Positions 45,174-60,637 of a stretch of DNA of 64,000 nt are shown piece by piece. The notes beneath the pieces were generated by a model that saw only the letters and a program-made list of their open reading frames with translations, ran no database searches and was not told the origin of the DNA. Position numbers and translations under genes: made by a program. Source of the DNA: Gonapodya sp. JEL0774 (taxonomy: Eukaryota; Monoblepharomycota; Monoblepharidomycetes; Monoblepharidales; Gonapodyaceae); NCBI GenBank assembly GCA_027604505.1, contig JADIIX010000007.1, positions 1 to 64,000 of the forward strand, read 5' to 3'. Each line of letters starts with the position of its first letter. Position 1 is the first letter of the stretch.

Positions 45174-47631
45174 AGCTTGTAAGGTGCGAAGATGGACGGT
45201 GGAAGTCGATGGGACTGAAGGAAGCCCCCCGCAGATACAGATACAGTTGACAGGTGCGTCGGAAGGTGCTTTCCTTCAGGATCTCCGGCAGGAGCAGAAG
45301 GGCTCGATGATCTTCTTTTACACACGCAGTGATAGAACTTCTTCCAAGTTCGCCTCCGCCTGTTCCTGTGTTGTGTCGTGGTGAATTGGTGGATTCGGAT
45401 CCTCTGCCCGCCACCCTCCAAAGCCGTTCACAGCTGCCCAAGCAAGCACGCTCCCTCTTTCCTGTGATATTTTCCCCGAGCTGGCCACTTATGCTCTTTC
45501 GTTGGCGTTGCTGGTGATGCGTCAAATGCCTCTGAGCCGGTGGTTTGTGGAACAAGGCCCTTCGAGTACCGTCCTAATATTTGGGTCCTGCTCTCTTCAA
45601 TCCGAAGTTTTCTCACTCCGAACCCTCTTACGCCCAGTGAAACGAAAGTTTGCGAGACAGTTTTCAAGTGCGGAGTTATCTCCGGGCGAGGGGGGCTCAG
45701 GACTGGAGTCTCCACAGTTCATACAACAACAGGAATCACATGTTGGCTTTATTGGCAGCTTTAAATTGCACAATCTCAACATCCACTTCAATATTTTCGG
45801 AGGCTCTTCTCCAGCACATCATATTTTGGGTCCCCTCTGTGCGGGGGAGATTTCTGTTCTGCCTTCTGCCGGTTCAACCCTAAAATGCCTCTCCCTTTCC
45901 GGCGGGGACCAGAAGAGATCCAGCGATCCATTTTACGGGGTCACATTGTTCCAGGCAACTGAGCACAAGGAAGCGCTTTGCTTCATAGTACTCTCCGGTC
46001 TCAGGTGATTCCGCGGTGTCTTATCTTCATGGCCCACTCCACACAGTACCAAGCCTCATCGATGAACAGAGAGATCCAAGTGATTCATACTTACTCGTCT
46101 TCAACTTACTTGACCCACGGCCTAAATTAACTCTTCGCAAACTTTCCTCGTAGAATGACAATCAATCAGCGACTGACGAAGAAGGTGCACACAACAAAAT
46201 ACAAATCGTGTTGCTTCACGCAAGGGCCATAATATCAATCAGCCCTCAGCCCGGCGGTCGGCTCACTGAGCGTATTAAGTCTGGGGCTGTGGTCGGAGTT
46301 AAGTCCGCTGTGAGAACGAAACTCACAAAACCGGACATAATAAGTTCCACGACGCTCAGCCAGCGTAATCTCTTCTTTTGGCCGTCAATCGAAAGAGTAA
46401 ACCAGCTCTTGGTTTTTGCGTGCCCCCATTGTCCATCGTGCTCGCTGCCCTCGCTGCGAGTGATCGCATCATAATCCGATGTCGTACCGAATTAATTCAA
46501 CTAATGGGACGGCTCCCGTGGGATCTCCCGAACGCAGGGTATCAAAATGTGACGTTTTCAAAAGAAGAGCTCGCCTGTTCGGGGAAAATCCCACAACTGA
46601 GCCCATTGCAGCCCCCAAAGACCTTCCATATACTGTGTGTCTTGCGTTTTCCAGGGGCTCCCTGCTGTCAGTCTCCGATGTCTTTCGGTGAGATCTTTAC
46701 AAAGCTCTTTAGCGACTGCTTATGCATCCTGTCTACTTGTGTAATTAGTGCAAACACACGAAAATGAGGTATCAAGTAAATGAGAAGAAGCTACGAAGAC
46801 ACTGTGGTATTGTAAGATCACCTTTTGCTACAGACTTTAACAGATGATAAAGTGATTTGAAGACTTTGTCGGGGAACACGTAGACCTGACGTGACTAGAC
46901 GTGACAAAAAGAGGATCTGCGAGGGGAATGAGACTTCGCAGATGCCTCATGAACAATTTCCTCTAATCTCCATGAGTTTTTCGCGCTGCGCGCGCCACCT
47001 AAATTAATGTGCTGCAGCAGTGTTCACGGGGCCAATCAGGAATACTTTGCACCATATAATTGTTCAATTTGTTTAGATTACTGCAGTCACGGACACCAGC
47101 TGTCTCGTGACATCTTCTTGAAGTATTCATCTCAATCCTCGAACTCAATTCATTGCAATGATGACAAATTTGAGTCGCCGCTAAGACCGCTCTGGCCTTT
47201 CACCAACAGCCAAGGGTTTTATCTCCGAGCTCCACGACTCTTTCACTCACGGTGGGCTCGAAATTGCGATTCCTCGTTGAACCTCAGAAAGGTGGCGGAG
47301 CAACACCACTACTCTCTGTGCCTGGGCACAATCCTCAGTTCCAACTCAAAAATATACCGACTTGAGCTGGAGCAGGTTCGGGTTTTTCGTGGGTGACTTT
47401 GATTGAGGATATCTGTGGAGAGCACTGGAGCTCGAGTCGAATCCCCTACGAATCTCGGAGACTGGTTTGGACGTGTAGCAGCAGGACAAAGAGGACTCTT
47501 TCCATTCACCTTATCGGAACAGCACTGTTTTCGTGGCCTACTCTAGCATCGCGTGGGCCTGTGGAATCACGCACCAGCCTCGATACTGTCGGCGTGGACC
47601 ACCTCCAATCTATTTCCCTACTCGGGCAACA
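45174..47631. other. 2.4-kb stretch without a recognised gene
   Basis: Several open frames of 60-170 codons exist on both strands (for example plus 45502-46008), but none shows a domain, a credible splice structure or a coherent protein. The sequence is not obviously repetitive. The right end should contain the promoter of the PIP-box gene at 47632. A lineage-specific or noncoding RNA gene cannot be excluded. Confidence 0.5.
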
Positions 47632-50600
47632 ATGGCGCCATCTACCACCTCCTCCACTCACCCTCACAACGGGTCGAAGGATGTCAAGCATGACCCGAAA
47701 CTGGGACAGCGCTCAATTACCCAATTTTTTAAGTCCGATTCCACCCCAGCGTCCTCCCATAATCATCAATTTGCACATGACAAATCACAACAACCACTAG
47801 ATACAAACAAAGCAATGGTGAAGCCTGCTCATCTTGTCCCGTCCGCAACCTCCGGTGTCATTGACCTTGATGCGGACGTGACACGACCTGGGTCACAACT
47901 CTTGCCTGCTTCGAAGAACTCGAGCTCCACGGTGGACGCAAAAGATTCTGTGAATGGAAACTTGAATATAAACGGAAATGGTCACCAATGGAAACATGAA
48001 GTCTCCTCTCTGTCGAACGGAGTGCCGCAGGAACCTGCCCCGTCACCTGTGGTATGTATTGTGGTGTCTCCCTTCTGAGGGTCCGGCAATGGACGATTCT
48101 CCTAAGCCTCCTTGCATTGGGTTTGGAAATGAGTCTCCATTGTCTGAGCTCGCCGTTCGCACTATTGCAGCCACTACTACAACCAAATCCCACTTTTGCC
48201 TCAACCACATCCCTTGCGCCGCCATCCCCTCACTTACCTTCGGAGCGCCCACCGCCAGGCTCTACCTCGAAGGCCTCAGCCCAAGCGGGTGAAGTACTTT
48301 CTAGCCCCAGCCGCCCTGGGTCAGGAGATAAGATCGATTCGGGACGAGAAGCAAAGGTTAGCCCTTGGAAGGTGAGCTTCTCCTTGATAGCGGAAACAGT
48401 TTTCATTTCCGAAACTGTTGTACTGAGATTGATTCCTACTGAACACTGTTGAAAGTTTCGTCAAACCACTCTCGGATTCCCAAAGCAGAGTTACTCCGAC
48501 GCTTTGAATTCAAGTGAAGTAAGCCTCCTTCTCGAAAATTTCCTCGTAGCTGTCTTTCTCAGTTTTCCTTCTCTGGCCAGCGAACCAGCCGCCAACAGTC
48601 CGACACGACGGGACAGCATGTTGTTGCTAAGCCTCGAGTTAAAATCCTCCCCGACCTCGACCCAGCGGTATTTTCTCTCGCCCGACCGCTCCCAGAACTG
48701 CACCCTCTCTCTTGCCCCTTACTTCAGCCAACGTTTCGTAAACTGACCCTCCGAGAAAGTATGACTCTGAACGGTGTGTCTGAGTTTCTTGAGGCATGGG
48801 GCGGTGAAGTGGATCTTTTCGATGAGGAGGATGACGTTGAAAAGGAGACAATCAAGCAATCAGTTAAGGACAAGGTCGTGGAAGGCAAGGTCACGGAGGA
48901 GGATTTCAGGTGGGGCACATTTGGAAGATTGGATGCTCGGTTTGGTGAGTGATTGTTTGGGGCATCCACAATGTGTGTGCTTCCAATCAACCTTTTATGG
49001 AACACTTCCTCGACGCGACTCCACTATCAGCGTCCCTCGAGCATCTCCTGTACCAAAACCCTGAAGTCCGCCTCCCCACCCTCTCAGCGCTGTACTCCCG
49101 ACTCACCTCCCTCGCAACCTCTGATGACCTTACCCTCACCACCCTTGCCACTCCGATTTCCTTCGCAGGTCTTGTTGAAATAGCCCTATCACGGACGCGG
49201 CCTGATTTATCGGCAGAATGGCGGTCTTCGGGATTTCCCCATGTCACTCCTGCCATCCACGCTGAGACACTTGGTTCGCTAGTTGACCTAGTCATGGGTA
49301 CTGAAAAGTTTCGGGCTGCAGTGAACGCTGCGGCTGAGGCTGTGCAGGACTTCTCGAAGCACAGATGGGCGAGGTCGAGGAGGCGCAAAGAGCTCGAACT
49401 AGAGTGTGCTAAGAAGGAGGAAGTGGTGGAGCGGCTTGCCAGTGAGATGGATGCTAATGCGATCCCGGAAGTTGCTGATGGGAGTCCTGGAGATGACACG
49501 ATCACCCAAGGAAACGAGTTGCTATCCGAGTATCTTCCCCGCTCTTCCACTCGAGAGCAAACTCGAGCGGACTCAAAAGTAGTGGCGCATCGTCGGGAGC
49601 TACGGAGAGTTCAATTGGAGTACCGTCTTGCCGCCAAGGATCTCGATAACTTACGCCGCCAGTTACGTAAAATTCAGCGAGAAGGCGAAGATGATGTGGG
49701 CGAGAAGGAGAGACTATCGCGGAGGGTAAGGGGGGCGCGTTGGTGCCGTAGGCTCGGTTGGGACAGGTTCGGCAGGTGCTGGTGGTGGTGGGAGGTAGTA
49801 CCCGGAGCCGAGCGGGATACTCTCAAAGGGAAGAAGAAACCCGATAAGGAGAAATCTAAGGATGAAGCAGAAGACATTTTCATTGTCAAGACAGACTCCA
49901 ACTCGAAAAGCGAATTTGAAGATCCAGCTCGCATGTTTGGAGTCCTGGTCGAGGACCAAGTGGGATCTTTCATTCCAGTGCTCGGATCCAGAACAAATGG
50001 GTTGAGTGGTCGAAAGAGAGCGACTCCAGATGTGATGTCGGCTAGTCGATCCGAGTCCCCGACAGTCAAGAGGGCCAAGATGGAGTCTGGCGACGCTTTG
50101 CCAACTGGAACAATCTGGGATGCACCATCGGCTGCGGGAGTTTTGTCCCCACATCCTAAAGCAGCCAGCACAGGGCCGATCGACCTTTCTGGAGACTCAC
50201 TTCAGACACCCGCAGTGCGTTCGCGGTTGGCCTTTCCTGCAACTCTGGCTGATCTCAGTCGCGCACTCTCCGCATTTCACGATCGTGGACAGCGAGAACG
50301 TCCACTGCGAGCAGCGCTGGAAGAGGAATTGCAGATGGTAGGAATAGAAGTAAAGGGAAAGCATAAGGAACTGGCAGAAGGAGATGCCAAGGATATTGCC
50401 GACAGGGCGTACCAGAGGTTTGCTGCCTGGGTGGCAGAGAGAGGAGCAGCCCTCGACTCGTTTCAAAGCGAGCATGGCGCTGACCCAGAAGGTGACATTG
50501 TTATGTCAGGAGGAACCCAGATGAGCTCCCGAACCAGGTTATCAGGATACTCAAAATGGGACAATATGATCATTGAGGATATTCGGCGCCTCACTGAGCG

Positions 50601-51901
50601 CTCGTGTGAAATTATGGGCGTGCAAATTGTGCACGCACATGCAGCGTGTGCCCAAACAACTCCTGTCGGATGGTGTTCGGTATATCGTCAGGCACTAGAA
50701 GCGCGGCTTCCTCCTCGCAATTCAATCCGCTCTGCGATCGAAATAATGGATAAGATTGGACACCGAGCCGGCGCTGAGTGGACGTGGGAGAGGATTGTTC
50801 TCTACCTGGAGGAGGCCACGACTGTTGCGGAACAGATTCAGCGGAGGAACGCGAGGGATCGGACCAAGGGCCGTACGGGCGAAGTAATTCTGGAAGATGA
50901 GGATGAAGTTCTGCTCGCGGACAACTTGCAGGACCCAAGTTTGCGTCATGACTCCCTCGAATCTAGTCTCTTGGATTTACCAGAGAGGAAGAGAGGGCTT
51001 CGGTCTGCCGCGGTGGCCGCTCGAGTGGTACAGTCAGACACCCAGGTTGTCGCGCAGGAGGAAGATGATGAGCTCGAACCATCTCTGCGAGGATATTCGC
51101 GACGGCGGGCAGCGACGAAAGCAGAAAGAGCCACCAAGCAGATTTACGTCTCCAGCCGGGCCCCTGCTCTGCATGCTGACGTTGTGGGCTCGTCATCCCG
51201 CAGTAGTGGCAAGTCCCACGCCAGCATCACACGAAAGAGAGAGGCCGCACATGCTTCCAAGAGGCGGAAAAGCAAGTCTCGGGGTTCAAACAAGACTCGA
51301 AGTACTGGTGTAGAGACCATCAAGAGCTCTGCAAAAGGTCTCATGATGACTCCTCCGCGTTCTGATGATGCGGGAACTTCCGAAATCGACGGTACACAAG
51401 AGGAAGATGCGAACATTGGGGGTGATGGCTCGGAGTACGAGAAGGGGAGCAATTCCGAGTCGGAATCGGCGCGGGAGGAAGTGTCGGGTGATGATAATGA
51501 GTATTTCAATGGTGGAAATGTCGATGATCGCTCAGATCAGGTTCGCCACGTTTGCCAATGTCGTTGTGTGTGAACCTGCTTTTGAAATTTTGTTGCCATC
51601 CTAGGGAGAATTCAAACCACCTATAAACGCATCGAGACGGGGGAAAGCTCGGCCACAGATGATGATGGAATTCAAACCCCGCACCCCTCGCAAGCCTCGT
51701 GGTGAACGCAAACAGTATGGTGAAGAGAGTAGCGAAGACGAGCTGGACCTTGAACAGGATTGGCTGGGAGATGACGATGTCTCTAAGAAGAGAGTGAAGA
51801 GGAGAGTTATCGAGGATGATGAGGATGAGTTGGAGTACAGTACGATAGAGCTCCCCGATGGTGGTGAGCGACGAGGTCGCGGTAAAAGAAACCACGCATA
51901 A
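47632..51901 (+). CDS. PIP-box protein with DDT and WHIM-like regions (chromatin remodelling accessory type)
   Basis: Six exons close in phase to 1,290 aa: 47632-48051, 48171-48371, 48456-48518, 48563-48944, 49031-51540, 51605-51901. Near the N-terminus QRSITQFF is a canonical PCNA-interacting PIP box. Exon 4 resembles a DDT domain (VKILPDLDPAVFSLARPLPE, SMTLNGVSEFLEAWGGEVDLF). Later come an Arg-rich coiled coil (HRRELRRVQLEYRLAAKDL) and RRLGWDRFGRCWWWWEV, which matches the WHIM2 pattern that follows DDT in ISWI partners such as BAZ/Itc1. The C-terminus is basic and acidic disordered sequence. By family logic it would tether a remodeller, possibly at replication forks through PCNA. The exact ortholog is uncertain; CAF-1 p150 was considered and lacks support. 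Confidence 0.82.
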
Positions 51902-52877
51902 CGCATAATTGAGCACAAGTGGAAGGACAGTGCAGTCACTTGTATTTTAAATCGATAAATATGATCAACCGGATAGGGTTTTTTTGATTTGCGGAGAACG
52001 CCTTGCGTTTCACCACACATGGTACATTACAAACCAAATCCGAATCGTGAATTGCACTTTCCAGAGCATGAGTCAGCTAGTATGCTGGATTTGAGACAAC
52101 AGCACAATTTATTTTGCGTCCATCTCAATCGATTGTACCCCACGGATACATGTGCTTTCAGGACTGATTATAGAGTAGCATTGCAGTCGGCCCTGGAGAG
52201 ATTCAATAAACGAATTTTGCGTCCAGTTCATTCGCAGCTTTGTGACTAAGTCAATCGCGAGTTTGCAATGACTGCATTAGATTTCTGTCGGATTCTAAAC
52301 TGTCGGGTTCTAAAACTTCGGCTTGGGGCCGGCGGAACCACTAGATTTTTTAATACGGGCGGCATTGAACTAGTCTCAGAGTTCAGATCCGTGTTACTTG
52401 GTAGCTCGATTGATTCACAGCGTGTTGGTAGGGACGATTGGAGGTGGGGATTGTAGAATAATCGGATATTTGTGGAAATTCCGGGTATTAAAAGGCAAAG
52501 GAAATCTTATCAAAAGGGGGAAGAAAATCAAGAACAAAGAGGGGACTGGATTCGCCGATGAGGGAATGAGGGGCCGGATTGGGGACGGATTAGGTGAGAC
52601 CTCAGCTGATAGCATATCATTGTGGTGCAGCTGCTGCTCCACACCTCGATTGAGCTGGGGGTATAATTGCTGCTCCAGCTCCATCCACAACCCAGATTTC
52701 CTACATCCTTTCATCAAACCCAAATCGGAGCTTTGAATCTCGGACATCGCTCTATTGATGTGAGTTTTCTGCAATCCCCCGCGCCAAAAGGCTTCCGGTG
52801 CTGAATCTGCCTTCCCCCCTATCGGCATCCTTGATGTCTGTCTCCCCTCGATTTATCTTGACGCTCTTCAGTCCACA
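51902..52877. other. Intergenic, promoter region of ammonium transporter
   Basis: No supported coding sequence. The G/A-rich stretch 52490-52600 and the following C-rich part probably belong to the 5' flank of the ammonium transporter gene; no specific regulatory motif is claimed. Confidence 0.55.
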
Positions 52878-54773
52878 ATGGCCGACGAAGAAGTTATTAA
52901 CCCATGCCCTGCGGGAGTCGATCTCACTACCTACCAGCCCTCTGCTGCTGGTGAGTGATCTGGATCAGCTTGTCGTTGCTTTTCTGCGTTTGACGCTTCA
53001 ACGTCAAAACCTTATCCAGACAATACCTTTATGCTGCTATGCGCGGCACTCGTCATGATCATGACTCCTGGTGAGTTTTCTAGCGCTGATGGTGTACGTT
53101 CCATCGATTTCGCATACCGACTCTCCTTGTGTGTGGGTGTCGATGAAAAGGTCTCGGCTACTACTACAGTGGTATGGCTCGTTCCAAGAACGCGCTTACG
53201 CTGATCATGCTCTGCATGCTGTCGTATGCGGTAGTAACAGTACAGGTGAGTTTGAACTCGTTTGTTTTGCGCAGGTTTGGTTTACAAATAAATTTGCGCC
53301 ACATCGTTGATCTCACCCACATCACCAGTGGTTCCTGTTTGGATTCTCCCTCACCTTCTCCGACTACGGAGGCAAATTCTGGGGCGACTGCACCTACTGT
53401 GTTTTCCGCAACGTTGGCCAGGGACTGTTGGCCAACGCCGCTGCCGTGCCAACCATCACCTTCCAGTTCTACCAACTCATGTTCGCCACTATCACTCCCG
53501 CCCTTATTTTCGGTTCCACTGCTGAGCGTGTGCGCCTCATGCCCGCCGCTGTGTTTGTGTTCCTCTGGTCGACCTTCGTTTACTGTGAGTTACTTTTGGA
53601 TCAAACATGTCAACGAAACACATCACTGATGAGTTCATTCGCACGCGCTCTAAGCTCCCATCGCATACTGGGCGTGGGCTGCAAACGGTTGGCTCAACGC
53701 TCTCGGCTACCTTGACTTCGCCGGAGGCACACCTGTGCACACCTCGTCCGGTTTCGCCGGTCTTGCTTTCGCTATCGTGCTCGGACGTCGGAAGCACACT
53801 GAGGACTTCAAGGCTTCGTCTATTGCCAACGTTTTCCTCGGAACTGGTCAGTGATCACTTGAAAGTACAGCATAGAGGATATTCGGACTGAGAATCATGA
53901 CGTTTTCCCGTTGCAAGCCCTTCTCTGGTTCGGTTGGTTCGGCTTCAACGGTGGTTCTGAGTTCGCCTCCAATGCCCGCTCCGCAAACGCCATGACCGTT
54001 ACCAACATCGCCGCCTCGTTCGGTGGTCTCGTCTGGATGTTCCTCGACTTCCTCACCCACAAGAAGGTGTCTGGTCTGGGCTTCTGCTCTGGTGCCGTTG
54101 CGGGTCTCGTCGGTATCACTCCTGCCTCTGGATTCGTCTCTCCCGCCTCCGCTTTCGCCATCGGCGGTATTGTAGCTGCCATCTGCAACACTGTTGTCAG
54201 GCTCAAGGCCCACTACTTCTACGATGATACCCTTGACTCTTTCAACGTTCACGGCATCGGTGGTTTCTGCGGTGATATCCTCACCGGTATCTTCGCTCAG
54301 AAATGGATCAAGGCCATGGGTGAGAATCGCTCACTATATATAGTCCACATTTAAACCCCCTTTTCTCACTGATTTTATCGTTTTCCAGACCTGTACCCCA
54401 ACGCCGGTAGCGTCGACATGGCGTGCTTGGAATCTCTCCCTCCCCTTGGCTGGCTCGACGGTAACTGGGTTCAGATTGCCAAGCAGCTCGCGGGCGCTGG
54501 AGCTGGAGCCGGATGGGCATTCGTTGTGACCTATATCATTGTGTTCGTCATGCAAAAGGTTTGTAGAGGCCATCGCTCATTGCATCAACGCGAAATCTCA
54601 CCACAATTCCCCTCTAGATCCCTGGCCTGCAACTCCGAGTCAGCCAAGAGACCGAAGTTCTCGGCTCCGACCAGGCCGAAATGGGTGAAGTCTCTTACGA
54701 CTACGTTGAGTCTCTGAGCCAGGTCTCTCGCGAAGACATCAAAATGGCTGCGCCCGCACCTGCAGACAAGTAG
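52878..54773 (+). CDS. Ammonium transporter (AMT/MEP family)
   Basis: Eight exons close in phase to 464 aa: 52878-52950, 53020-53070, 53151-53245, 53329-53584, 53655-53846, 53918-54319, 54389-54558, 54618-54773. Family signatures are present. DNTFMLLCAALVMIMTPGLG and YYYSGMARSKN come first, then WFLFGFSLTFSD. The pore His pair is in DFAGGTPVHTSSGFAGL and FNVHGIGGFCGD. Further signatures are ALLWFGWFGFNGGS and the FCSGAVAGLVGITPASGFV block. It moves ammonium across the plasma membrane as a trimer. The cytoplasmic tail is short with a Tyr and Asp/Glu motif. Exonic third positions are strongly C-ended (GTC, ATC, TTC, CTC), unlike neighbours, suggesting high expression. It precedes the elongase gene on the same strand. 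Confidence 0.97.
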
Positions 54774-55614
54774 AGTGCCTCCTGGTTGCGCAGCTGGATT
54801 GCGTCGGCGAGTTTCTTTGAGAGTAATGTTCGCCTTCATGAAAACCACTGGCCTGGTTGGCCTACGTACAGTAGTGTGTGGAGCGGGAGAGTTGGGATGG
54901 TTTTGTTGACACTAATTGTCTGGTCATTGTGTGTATCTACTGAATACATTTATAATTTTTTTCTTACTTGATTTCTTTTGAACGTTCCTTCATAAATTCC
55001 CTGATGCTCTATTCGAGCGGCGCCTTCCACTGGAACCGCCAGAGGTGTATCGGGCGGGGTACCTGCAGGGACCTGAGCACGTGATCATCTACCAAAACTA
55101 AGCACATGTGTACAGTACGGTGGGAAGGGTGCATATCAGTTCCTTGGTTCAAATAATGAATTGTCCTTTACAAAAATGTAAGGTCTTGATGAGAAGTATG
55201 CAGGCTGGATGTGATTTTGTTCGAGAAGCTATATACCTCTGCTTTAGTCGCATGTATTTATGTTGAGACGCACAAGGGTTTTGAAATGCAACTCATAGTA
55301 CAGAAAGACAGAAAATCATCTATAACCCCTTGACTATTTCGGGGTGGAAGAACGGTGTTCGGGCCCATACCCTGTCTCAGTGTGGCACTTCGGGCCCCAG
55401 CACTGGTCCCCTGTAAACACCTTTCCCCAAAACCGTTGAGAAAAATCTTCAAACTGAAAACATCCATCGATTCCATATCCGGAGACGTCTGCAAGCAATC
55501 ACTGACCAGCAATCCCTCGTCATCCCCGTTCATCTCCAATTCTGCTGCCAAAATATCATCGGCGGGAGCGTTGTATCTTGCGCTCATCCGTCCAATACTC
55601 GAAAACTGCCACCG
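54774..55614. other. Intergenic between ammonium transporter and elongase
   Basis: No supported gene. A minus-strand open frame (55258-55587) starts 27 bp from the elongase ATG, but it shows no domain and was not accepted. The 3' flank of the transporter and the elongase promoter must lie here. Confidence 0.5.
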
Positions 55615-57020
55615 ATGTCGCTTTCATTTCTCGGCAGTTTCGCCTCATCTCTTATTCTGAGAGCTCCACGTCCTCCAGGCGAGCAGTTTTTGGTTTCGAA
55701 GGATGCTTGGCTCCCGGACAACGAAAACCTGATCCTGGAGCCCATTGTCCACAACTTGGCCTTTTCGCTGTTTGGAACGTCTCATAGGGACTTCGTTTTT
55801 GTATCAGGGAAGACTTTTTTGTCCTCTGACTCACAAGTGGCAGCGGGCATCGTTACGTACTTGTCACTGGTCTTTGGCGCAAAGTACCTTATGGACAAGC
55901 GTGAGCCTCTCAAGCTCCAGTCTCTCTTTTTCTGGCACAACATGATACTTGTTGTGGTCTCGGCTGTTCTCCTTCTCCTCATGCTTGAGGTTGTTCTCCC
56001 AATGCTCTGGCACAATGGGGGGTTTTGGAGTGTTTGTGACATCCGCGCCTACAATAGGTTTCTTGAGCCATGGTACTACATTAATTATCTCAGTGAGTGA
56101 TGGTGTATGTTTGATTTCTTTAGCAGCTGACCCTTAATTTGAAACTCACTGGGACATTTCAACAATCCATGACAGTCAAATGGTGGGAACTGTTGGACAC
56201 CATGTTTCTTGTCGCTAAAAAGAAGCCCCTGGAGTTTTTGCACGTATATCACCACGCTGCGACCATGCTCCTCACGTTTGTGGAGCTGAAAGGCCGGACG
56301 GCCGTGGTGAGTTGTTGTGTTCTATTTAAATGCATGCCCAATCCAACACCGATACCTGTTCCCGTGCTCTTAGCAATGGGTCCCGATCGTCTTAAACCTC
56401 TTTGTTCATGTTGTAATGTATTACTATTACGCCTGGACCTCCGTAGGGAAGAGATTCTGGTGGAAGAGACGTAAGTAACTGTCCGCCGAGTCAATCGGAA
56501 AGTTCCGGTGCTCAGTACAGGAATCTGATTCTCCTGCTGGTATCCCTCCACCACATTTGGTTCCTTGAAGATCTCACCACCTTACAAATCACCCAGTTTA
56601 TAATCGACATCGTGGTAATCTACCTCGTCATGTGGACTCATGTGTCTGCGTCGAGGAACTGGCCAGTATGGAATTTGGGAGATTGCTACGGTGAGTGAAC
56701 TTTTCACTCGTTGGTGTTTGACTGCCGAGGAAAGTGACAGTGTTGTGTACTTGCCAGGGGATGGCAACGCTGGGTTTGTTGGAATGGGCATCATCAGCTC
56801 ATATTTATATCTTTTCGTCGTGTTGTTTGTGGAAACATACGTACGCAAAACGCGCGTGCGATCTTCCACCGTAACAACCAACGGTTCTGACTCAGAGACG
56901 CACAAAATCAACGGAGCACATAATATGCACGCAGTTCATGGTGCCGGTCAACGTCAAGGAAATACAGCGATTAATCATTTCTCCAATGGAATAACGGCAG
57001 CAGAAAAGATGATCCACTGA
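55615..57020 (+). CDS. Very-long-chain fatty acid elongase (ELO family)
   Basis: Five exons close in phase to 362 aa: 55615-56092, 56176-56306, 56374-56470, 56571-56690, 56758-57020. The catalytic His box HVYHHA is intact. It is preceded by KWWELLDTMFLVAKKKPLEFL and followed by QWVPIVLNLFVHVVMYYYYAW and LQITQFIIDIVVIY, all ELO hallmarks. Seven membrane segments are expected in the ER. It condenses malonyl-CoA with acyl-CoA in fatty-acid elongation. The HVYHH form with MYYYYA is closer to polyunsaturated-type elongases than to yeast Elo2/3 (HSYHH or similar), but chain-length choice cannot be read. The hydrophilic C-terminus lacks an obvious KKxx retrieval signal. Its stop is 81 bp from that of the convergent U2SURP gene. 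Confidence 0.95.
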
Positions 57021-57101
57021 GGTGTTTGACAGCATTGTACTGAAGCATGATTTATTGATTACCCTTAGACATACAGAGCACTTCACATTGCAATGCATTC
57101 G

Positions 57102-60339
<3,238 letters not shown>

Positions 60340-60637
60340 AATTCCATCTTTCGTTGCCTGACCCTGGAGAGTGGAACCCGAAAGAAAGAAGGACGAATTT
60401 GCACAAGACAGGCCAAGTCCACGCAGGGAGTGAGCATGAAGAAGGTTGAAAAGGCGATCAAGGAATTGTTACCTGGATTCCAAAAGGTACGCCGGATCCA
60501 CTCTTTTGGTCTTCACTCATTGCGACTATGCTGATTGTGTGCGAAAGGTGGTGAACACCGGTTCGGATTCACTAACCGATGTATGTAATCTATGTACACA
60601 ATCCATTATAACCGAAAATGCTAAAACCAATTACCAA

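Noticed and set aside
47533-47631. Longer N-terminus for the PIP-box protein
   Set aside because: The frame is open upstream but begins with a GTG- or ATG-type codon and adds Cys/Trp-rich sequence unlike the disordered N-terminus. The ATG at 47632 directly precedes MAPSTTSS and fits better.
47632-51901. CAF-1 large subunit (p150/Cac1)
   Set aside because: A PIP box and charged coiled coil are shared, but the p150 signature region is absent and the DDT/WHIM-like blocks point to a remodeller partner.
55258-55587. Minus-strand open frame starting with MSARYNAPADD beside the elongase start
   Set aside because: It would start 27 bp from the elongase ATG on the opposite strand, shows no domain, and no downstream exon extends it convincingly.
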